Assembly (NCBI RefSeq): GCF_013249015.1
Contig: NZ_JABRPL010000001.1
Coordinates: 668,318 to 732,317, forward strand
Direction: 5' to 3'
Length of the DNA: 64,000 nt
Origin: Rathayibacter agropyri
GTDB taxonomy: Bacteria > Actinomycetota > Actinomycetes > Actinomycetales > Microbacteriaceae
Below, one piece after another: positions 59,146-64,000 of this stretch. The translations under genes and the position numbers were made by a program. The notes under the pieces were generated by a model. That model was not told the origin of the DNA, made no database searches, and was given only the letters and a program-made list of their open reading frames with translations. The stretch's first letter is position 1; each line of letters starts with the position of its first letter.

Positions 59146-59447
59146 GCGCAGCGTCTGGACCTCGAGTGCTGTACGCGGAGTTCACGGCGAAGCCCGGCAG
59201 CGAGGACCGCGTGGCGACGATGATCGCCGACCTCGCCGACCTCGTCCGGGACGAGCCCGGGAACGTGGAGTTCGTTCCCTACCGCCGCGCGGACGATCCG
59301 GCCCGCTTCGTCGTCTACGAGGTGTACCGAGACGAGGACGCGTTCCAGGCACACATCTCAGCCGACTATGGAGCAGTCTTCAACGAGGAACTCGCACCCC
59401 TCATCCTCGAGCCGCACTCGCAGCTGACCTGGCTGCGCGCGGTCTGA
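59142..59447 (+). CDS. antibiotic biosynthesis monooxygenase (ABM) fold protein
   Basis: A 101-residue dimeric alpha-beta barrel protein: LYAEFTAKPGSEDRVATMIADLADLVRDEPG, VVYEVYRDEDAFQAHISADY. Relatives include YgiN-type quinol monooxygenases. GTG overlaps the ATPase stop as GTGA, making it the last gene of the importer operon. How it relates to fructose uptake is not clear; similar small genes are found at the ends of sugar operons. Confidence 0.85.
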   Translation: MSAASGPRVLYAEFTAKPGSEDRVATMIADLADLVRDEPGNVEFVPYRRADDPARFVVYEVYRDEDAFQAHISADYGAVFNEELAPLILEPHSQLTWLRAV

Positions 59448-59453
59448 GCATCT

Positions 59454-59490
59454 ACGTGCCCCGCCCGCCCGCGGAGTGGACGGGGCACGT
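59454..59490 (+). terminator. terminator of the sugar importer operon
   Basis: ACGTGCCCCG (59454-59463) and CGGGGCACGT (59481-59490) form a perfect 10-bp stem with a 17-base loop just after the last operon gene. Confidence 0.65.
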
Positions 59491-59583
59491 TCGGCTGTGC
59501 CCCGACGAGCGGCGCCCGCCGCAAGCCCTCTCCGCTGGTCGTTCGCGACGCGTAGGGTTCGGGATGCCGACGGAGGGAAGAGC

Positions 59584-60957
59584 ATGAGCGCAGGCCTATC
59601 GATCGACCGGATCGCCGCATGGGTGGCTGATCAGAGATGGTACGCGAGCAAGGGGCGGCGGCCCGAACTCGAGATCCGCGGATCGTGGACCCTGCCCTCC
59701 GACGACGGCGAGGTCGTGGATTACCTCGTCCTCGACCGGGCAGGCACAAGCCCCGTGCTCTACCAGGTGCCCGTGACTGTGCACGCCGCAGCGGTCACCG
59801 GTCTCGAGGACGCGCTGATCTCTTCCGACGGGGAGCGATGGATCTACGACGCGCCGCGTAACCCCTTCTTTGGTCGGGCCCTGCTCGGAATGATCGCTGA
59901 CGGCGCTCGCTCTGACACGGACGGCGCAGAGCACGGAGCCCGCGCCGAGGGCCACCGGCAGCCGGGAGCGACGATCGGAACGTTCGCCTCGTCGGCGGTG
60001 CTCAGCGGCGAGCAGTCGAACACCTCTGTCATCGTGCGGACCACGGCGCCGGATGGCACGGACGCCACCCCCGTGATCGTGAAAATCTTCCGTGCGCTGC
60101 ACCACGGCGCCAACCCCGATGTCACAGTCCAGTCCGCCTTGAATGCCGCCGGCAGCACTCTCGTGCCGCCCGTGATCGGCACCGTGACGGGCGAATGGGA
60201 TGACGAGGGCGAGGAAGGGGGCCGCGCCTGTGGCCACCTCGCCTTCGCCCAGGAGTTCCTCCCGGGCGTGCAGGACGCCTGGCGGGTCGCGCTGGAGGCT
60301 GTCGCCGCCGACTCCGATTTCACCGGCCCCGCTCGTGAACTAGGGCGAGCCACCGCCGAGGTTCACGCGACGCTCGCCGAGGTCATGCCGACCGAGGACA
60401 CCACCCCCGAGATCATTGACCGCATGGTCGCGACGATGCGGCGGCGGCTGCAGATCGCCTCGTCCGAGGTTCCGGTCGTGGCGGAGGATGCGGACGCAAT
60501 CGACGCGGTGTTTCGAGCGGCCGAGAACGCGCCGTGGCCACGGCTGCAACACATCCACGGCGACTACCACCTCGGCCAGGTCCTCTGGGTACCCGATCGC
60601 GGCTGGGTTCTGCTGGACTTCGAGGGTGAGCCGCTGCGGCCGATGCACGAGCGACGCCTGCCCGACGTGGCACTGCGTGACGTGGCCGGGATGCTCCGCT
60701 CGTTCGACTACGCGGCCGGAGCGCACGAGCAGACCGAGCCCGGCTCATCGCGGGCAGCGTGGGCGGCGGCCAGCCGTGCTGCCTTCCTCGAGGGGTACGC
60801 GGCGCACGCGGGCGACGCGGTCACCGCGCACCGCGCCGTCCTTGACGCGTTCGAGCTCGACAAGGCGATCTACGAAGCCCTTTACGAGGCGCGAAATCGG
60901 CCCGAGTGGCTGTCGATCCCGGTCACCGCGGTGCAGCGCCTGGTCGGACGCTCGTAG
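59584..60957 (+). CDS. maltokinase
   Basis: A 457-residue kinase phosphorylating maltose to maltose-1-phosphate, the donor of the GlgE glucan pathway. An N-terminal cap (WVADQRWYASKGRRPELEI) precedes an aminoglycoside-phosphotransferase-like core with IHGDYHLGQVLW (His325, catalytic Asp327) and LLDFEGEPLRP (metal Asp345). GGAGGGAAG precedes the ATG. The usual partners glgE and treS are not next to it in the window; regions 5' of it are the fructose operon. An Ala/Glu-rich insert near residue 125 is unusual. Confidence 0.88.
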   Translation: MSAGLSIDRIAAWVADQRWYASKGRRPELEIRGSWTLPSDDGEVVDYLVLDRAGTSPVLYQVPVTVHAAAVTGLEDALISSDGERWIYDAPRNPFFGRALLGMIADGARSDTDGAEHGARAEGHRQPGATIGTFASSAVLSGEQSNTSVIVRTTAPDGTDATPVIVKIFRALHHGANPDVTVQSALNAAGSTLVPPVIGTVTGEWDDEGEEGGRACGHLAFAQEFLPGVQDAWRVALEAVAADSDFTGPARELGRATAEVHATLAEVMPTEDTTPEIIDRMVATMRRRLQIASSEVPVVAEDADAIDAVFRAAENAPWPRLQHIHGDYHLGQVLWVPDRGWVLLDFEGEPLRPMHERRLPDVALRDVAGMLRSFDYAAGAHEQTEPGSSRAAWAAASRAAFLEGYAAHAGDAVTAHRAVLDAFELDKAIYEALYEARNRPEWLSIPVTAVQRLVGRS

Positions 60958-60960
60958 GGT
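60955..60960 (+). promoter_or_regulatory. -10 box overlapping the maltokinase stop codon
   Basis: TAGGGT: its TAG is the stop codon of the maltokinase gene and it ends 7 bases before the ATG of the small acidic ORF. Confidence 0.5.
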
Positions 60961-60967
60961 GGCAGGC

Positions 60968-61126
60968 ATGAGCGACGACACCGCGGACAAGAAGCCCCTC
61001 GATCCCCTGAGCGATTTCAGCATCCCCGGGGACACCGACCTGCACGTGACCGGCGACGCCTCGGGCGCCGACGGCGAGCAGGTCGCAGAGCCCGACACGG
61101 ACGAGGACGACACCGACCGGAGCTGA
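60968..61126 (+). CDS. small acidic protein, unknown
   Basis: A 52-residue protein, MSDDTADKKPLDPLSDF..., with about 30% Asp/Glu, no membrane segment or cysteine, and probably disordered. A leaderless start behind TAGGGT, a normal codon pattern and a hairpin exactly at its stop support it as a real gene. Not recognised; possibly an accessory of the maltokinase. Confidence 0.55.
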   Translation: MSDDTADKKPLDPLSDFSIPGDTDLHVTGDASGADGEQVAEPDTDEDDTDRS

Positions 61127-61156
61127 CGGGGCACGAGCGTCGGAGCGCTCCGTCAG
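61123..61156. terminator. hairpin containing two opposing stop codons
   Basis: CTGACGG (61123-61129) and CCGTCAG (61150-61156), with an inner GAGCG/CGCTC stem. The TGA stops of the acidic ORF and of the convergent oxidoreductase gene both lie in the outer arms. Confidence 0.6.
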
Positions 61157-62682
61157 CCGAGAGGGGACAGCGGGCTGACCGCCGGGCCCTCGAGCACAGC
61201 CCCGTCCGCGGCGAAGCGCGAACCGTGGAGCGGGCAGTCCCAGCTGCGCTCCGAGTCATTCCACGTGACGATGCCGCCGAGATGCGAGCAGACCGCCGAG
61301 ACCGCGCACCGGCGGCCATCGACCGTCGAGATCGCCACCGGCTGCACTCCGTCGCGCGCGAGCGAGCCCTGACCCTCCCTTGGGATGATGCCCGCCGATC
61401 GCGGCGCCCGCAGCGCATTGAACCAGCCGCGCGCGTACCAGGCACCTACCGCCGCTCCCGCGCCGAGTCCGTCCACCACCACCCGGGGCAGCGTCGGCCG
61501 CCGATGCAGCGTCTTCGCCCAGGCGGGAGTCTCGCCCTTCAGGTCGGCGACCAGGGTCAGCGCGGCCTGCACCGCATTCGTCATGCCCCACTTGTCGTAG
61601 CCGGTCGCGAGGAAGATTCGTCCGCGCCCGCGGGGCAGCCAGCCAACGAACGGCACGCGGTGAAACGGCTCGTAGTCCTGCGCGCTCCACTGCGCGACTG
61701 GCTCCGCCCCGGGGAACGAGCGCCGGGTCCAGGCGATCAGGTCGTCGACCGCCTCCGAGGTGGCGGAACGGCGCCCTACCGTGTGGCCGTTGCCGCCGAT
61801 CAGGAGAAGACGCTCGCCGTCACGCTCGACGTCGCGCACCGAGCGCGAGGGCTCATCGACCGAGAGGTACATGCCGTCGGGGAGCGGTGCGCTGGTGCGG
61901 AACGCGACAGCGTAGGAGCGCAGCGCCACCACCTTGGCGAAGTAGAGACCGCGGTCGAGGATCGGCGTGCCCGTGAGCACGTAGGCACGCTCCCCCGTCA
62001 CCGTGCCTGCGCTCGTCCGCACCCGCACCGGCGCCGTTGCGCGCATCCCGAGCGCCCGGACGCCCTGCACGAGAGTGCCGCCCGCCGCGCGGAAGTCGGC
62101 GGCGAGCGCCGTGAGTGCGTCCATCGGATCGAACTGCGCCTGGTCGTCCAGGGCGACGGCCGCAGTGCTGGGGAACGGGACGTCGAGCGTGCCGACGAGG
62201 CGGGTCGCGAGGCCGAAGCGGCGTGCCGTCGCGTGCTCCTTCAGCACGGCGTCCACTCCGTCCGGAGTCTGTGCGTAGCTGTAGGTGGTGCGCCGCTGCA
62301 CCGGGACGCCTGCGGTCTCGAGGTAGTCGACCAGCCAGCGGAAACCGGCGAGATTCGCAGCGACGTAGGCCTGTGTGACGGCGGGGATGTTGCGGGCCGC
62401 GATCATCGAGAGGTGCGAGCCCTGCAGCAGGCTGAGCTTCGCGGTGGTGTTTCCGGTGGTCACGGCGCCGACCTCCCTCGCCTCGAGCACGAGGACTTGT
62501 CGCCCGGAGCGCTGGAGGAGGAGGGCCGTGGTCAGCCCCGAGAGGCCGGCGCCGACGATCACGTCGTCGTAGTGCGCCTCCGGCTCGAACTCGTCGCTGG
62601 GGACGCGCGCGGCACCCGCCCGCCAGAGCGAGAGGGGCGGCGGCGCGGACGGCGCGGTCGTGGTCGCTGCGTCTGGAGTCAT
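61153..62682 (-). CDS. FAD-dependent oxidoreductase with C-terminal Rieske domain
   Basis: A 509-residue fusion. The N-terminal DAO-type domain has the FAD-binding DDVIVGAGLSGLTTALLLQRSG and GTLVQGVRALGMRA region, and FLATGYDKWGMTN near residue 360. The last 90 residues are a Rieske [2Fe-2S] domain with Cys465-x-His467 and Cys483-x2-His486. This two-domain architecture is found in many soil actinobacteria; substrate unknown, glycine-oxidase-like amines are possible. GGAGGGA site ahead of the ATG. Confidence 0.88.
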   Translation of the reverse strand: MTPDAATTTAPSAPPPLSLWRAGAARVPSDEFEPEAHYDDVIVGAGLSGLTTALLLQRSGRQVLVLEAREVGAVTTGNTTAKLSLLQGSHLSMIAARNIPAVTQAYVAANLAGFRWLVDYLETAGVPVQRRTTYSYAQTPDGVDAVLKEHATARRFGLATRLVGTLDVPFPSTAAVALDDQAQFDPMDALTALAADFRAAGGTLVQGVRALGMRATAPVRVRTSAGTVTGERAYVLTGTPILDRGLYFAKVVALRSYAVAFRTSAPLPDGMYLSVDEPSRSVRDVERDGERLLLIGGNGHTVGRRSATSEAVDDLIAWTRRSFPGAEPVAQWSAQDYEPFHRVPFVGWLPRGRGRIFLATGYDKWGMTNAVQAALTLVADLKGETPAWAKTLHRRPTLPRVVVDGLGAGAAVGAWYARGWFNALRAPRSAGIIPREGQGSLARDGVQPVAISTVDGRRCAVSAVCSHLGGIVTWNDSERSWDCPLHGSRFAADGAVLEGPAVSPLSPLG

Positions 62683-62770
62683 CGGGGGTCCCTCCGCTCA
62701 AGGCCGGGCGGCCTGAGGGCGACGCTACGCGGAGGGCTCGGGGTCGTCAGGGTGTTGACAGCTCGCGCCC

Positions 62771-62849
62771 CAGCGCGTCAGAGACCAGCGCGTCAGAGAC
62801 CAACGCGTTACAGCCAGCGCGTCACAGCCAGCCCCAGCGCGTGAAGAGC
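62771..62849. repeat. about five tandem copies of a 14-15 base repeat at the corA 3' end
   Basis: Units such as CAGCGCGTCAGAGAC at 62771-62785 and 62786-62800, then shorter variants at 62801-62814 and 62815-62828, and a last copy inside corA. On the minus strand each copy contains TGA or TAA, so it repeats the end of the gene including its stop codon. Confidence 0.85.
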
Positions 62850-63955
62850 CGGTGCAGCACGACGCTCGAGATGACCATCGCAACCAGTGATGCCGGGTAG
62901 CCCCACGAGACGTGCAACTCCGGCATTTCATCGAAGTTCATACCGTAGATGCTCGAGATCATCGTCGGCGCGAAGAAGATGGCCGCCCAGGCCGAAATGC
63001 GCTTGACCTCGTCGTTTTGCTGGTTGCCCACCTCCGCCAGCTTCTTCATGTCCTCGTTTTGGCGCTGGGCGACGAGGGTGGCATTCACGGCCAGTATTTC
63101 GCGCAGCGTGGTCCTGAAGCCCTCGACGCGCTCGGTAACCACGGCGACGTGGTCGGCGACGTCGCGGATGTAGCGGCGCAGCTCCACATCCGACTGGAAG
63201 ACCTCGAAATCGGTGACCAGCCGGGCGAGCATCCCGGTCAACGGTGCGACCGCGCGCTGGAAGTCGAGCACCTCCTGGCTCAGCTCGTAGATGCGACGGG
63301 ACACCGCCGGGTCGCCCTCGAAGACCTGCGCTTCGATCTCGTCGATGTCGTTCTCGAGACCGGCCACGACCGGCGAGTACTGATCGACCACGGCGTCGAG
63401 GATCGCGTAGAGCACCGCGACGGGGCCGATGCGCAGCATCTCCGGGTCGGCCTCCATTCGGCGGCGCACCAGCGAAAGATCCGGCTTCTCGGAGTGGCGG
63501 ACGGTCACCACGAAGTTCGCACCGACGAACAGGTGCAGCTCGCCAAAGTCGACCTCCTCGCGCTGGTCGGAGTAGCTGGCGGCGCGGAGCACGACGAACA
63601 TGTCACTGCCGTAGCGCTCGAGCTTGGGCCGCTGGTGCGCGCTGATCGCGTCCTCCAGGGCAAGCGGATGCATCGAGAACTCGTCCTCGAGCGCGGCAAG
63701 TTCGGCGGCGTTTGGGCGGTAGAGGCCGATCCACGCCATCGCATCGGGCAGCTTCTGCAGCGCGGCGAGCGCCTCCGGGATGCTGCCCGGCGAGACCACG
63801 CGGCGGCCATCCTGGTAGATCGCGTTGTCGACCGTGCTGGTGCGGGCCGGTTCTTCCTCGGTGACAAGGCGCTGGATCGGCGCGGTGTCCTCGGCAGCGG
63901 CGCGTGTGCGCGAGCCGAGGCCGAGGATCGTCGCGGGGACGCGGGGCAGCTTCAC
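62822..63955 (-). CDS. corA: CorA family magnesium/cobalt transporter
   Basis: A 377-residue channel-forming protein. A large cytoplasmic domain (residues 1-310) is followed by two C-terminal helices; the selectivity motif G337-M338-N339 (IYGMNFDEMPEL) ends the first, and the loop and second helix (WGYPASLVAMVISSVVL) follow. GTG start with GAGGAGA seven bases upstream. The frame ends in a repeat that has duplicated its stop-codon region downstream. Confidence 0.92.
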   Translation of the reverse strand: MKLPRVPATILGLGSRTRAAAEDTAPIQRLVTEEEPARTSTVDNAIYQDGRRVVSPGSIPEALAALQKLPDAMAWIGLYRPNAAELAALEDEFSMHPLALEDAISAHQRPKLERYGSDMFVVLRAASYSDQREEVDFGELHLFVGANFVVTVRHSEKPDLSLVRRRMEADPEMLRIGPVAVLYAILDAVVDQYSPVVAGLENDIDEIEAQVFEGDPAVSRRIYELSQEVLDFQRAVAPLTGMLARLVTDFEVFQSDVELRRYIRDVADHVAVVTERVEGFRTTLREILAVNATLVAQRQNEDMKKLAEVGNQQNDEVKRISAWAAIFFAPTMISSIYGMNFDEMPELHVSWGYPASLVAMVISSVVLHRLFTRWGWL

Positions 63956-64000
63956 GGTCGTCTCCTCTGCTCGATCGACGCCCTATTGTGCACCAGCGGG

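Overview
The window is about 70% GC chromosome from an actinobacterium. Gene content and order (leuCD-murA-plsC-gpsA-ddl, DUF3515 next to thiL, rsmD, recG-coaD, F420 side-chain genes, SRAP and PASTA-type penicillin-binding proteins) fit the family Microbacteriaceae. A secreted levanase with its own sugar importer hints at a plant- or soil-associated genus such as Rathayibacter, but that is inference; no 16S gene is present. Genes are dense, operons use 4-base GTGA/ATGA overlaps, and about a dozen genes appear to be transcribed without a 5' leader (a TANNNT box ends 6-7 bases before the start codon).

Layout. 1-2.3 kb: cytochrome bd oxidase (cydA, truncated cydB). 2.7-4.7 kb: divergent membrane acyltransferase and SGNH hydrolase around a perfect palindrome. 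4.8-6.2 kb: RES-type toxin-antitoxin pair. 6.3-7 kb: DedA protein with a short upstream leader ORF. 7-11 kb: osmoprotectant (betaine/choline type) ABC importer and a TetR regulator. 11.2-15.2 kb: SRAP protein, APP1-type phosphatase, YceI protein, MFS exporter. 15.3-19.4 kb: bifunctional PBP, coupled DNA/RNA endonuclease, class-IV PLP enzyme. 19.3-23.6 kb: cofC, cofE, coaD, recG. 23.6-28.1 kb: MoxR ATPase, DUF58 protein, transglutaminase. 28.3-31.1 kb: rsmD, GNAT, thiL, DUF3515. 31.1-37.7 kb: leuC-leuD-murA-plsC-gpsA-ddl on the minus strand, headed by a Leu-rich leader peptide. 37.8-40 kb: PP2C phosphatase, TerC under a probable manganese riboswitch, tRNA-Glu. 40.1-41.6 kb: metallo-beta-lactamase-fold hydrolase and a YrdC-like protein. 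41.6-43.4 kb: a GC-poorer stretch with two small envelope ORFs and no recognisable function. 43.4-51.5 kb: M20 peptidase, Rv0805-like phosphodiesterase, an inverted 19-base repeat array, Stealth phosphotransferase, CYTH-CHAD protein, oligopeptidase B. 51.6-59.4 kb: GH32 levanase, LacI regulator, fructose-type ABC importer and a small monooxygenase-fold protein, tied together by matching operators. 59.6-64 kb: maltokinase, a small acidic ORF, FAD/Rieske oxidoreductase, CorA transporter.

How it works together. The clearest circuit is 51.6-59.4 kb: a secreted levanase would release fructose, the importer would take it up, and the LacI protein probably represses both through sites placed at the transcription starts. 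The second is the leucine operon, where a 16-codon leader with four leucines and a following 11-bp hairpin suggest attenuation. No phage, transposase, CRISPR or large mobile element was recognised. Short tandem repeats (14-21 bases) recur at several gene ends and two gene starts, a feature of the whole window.
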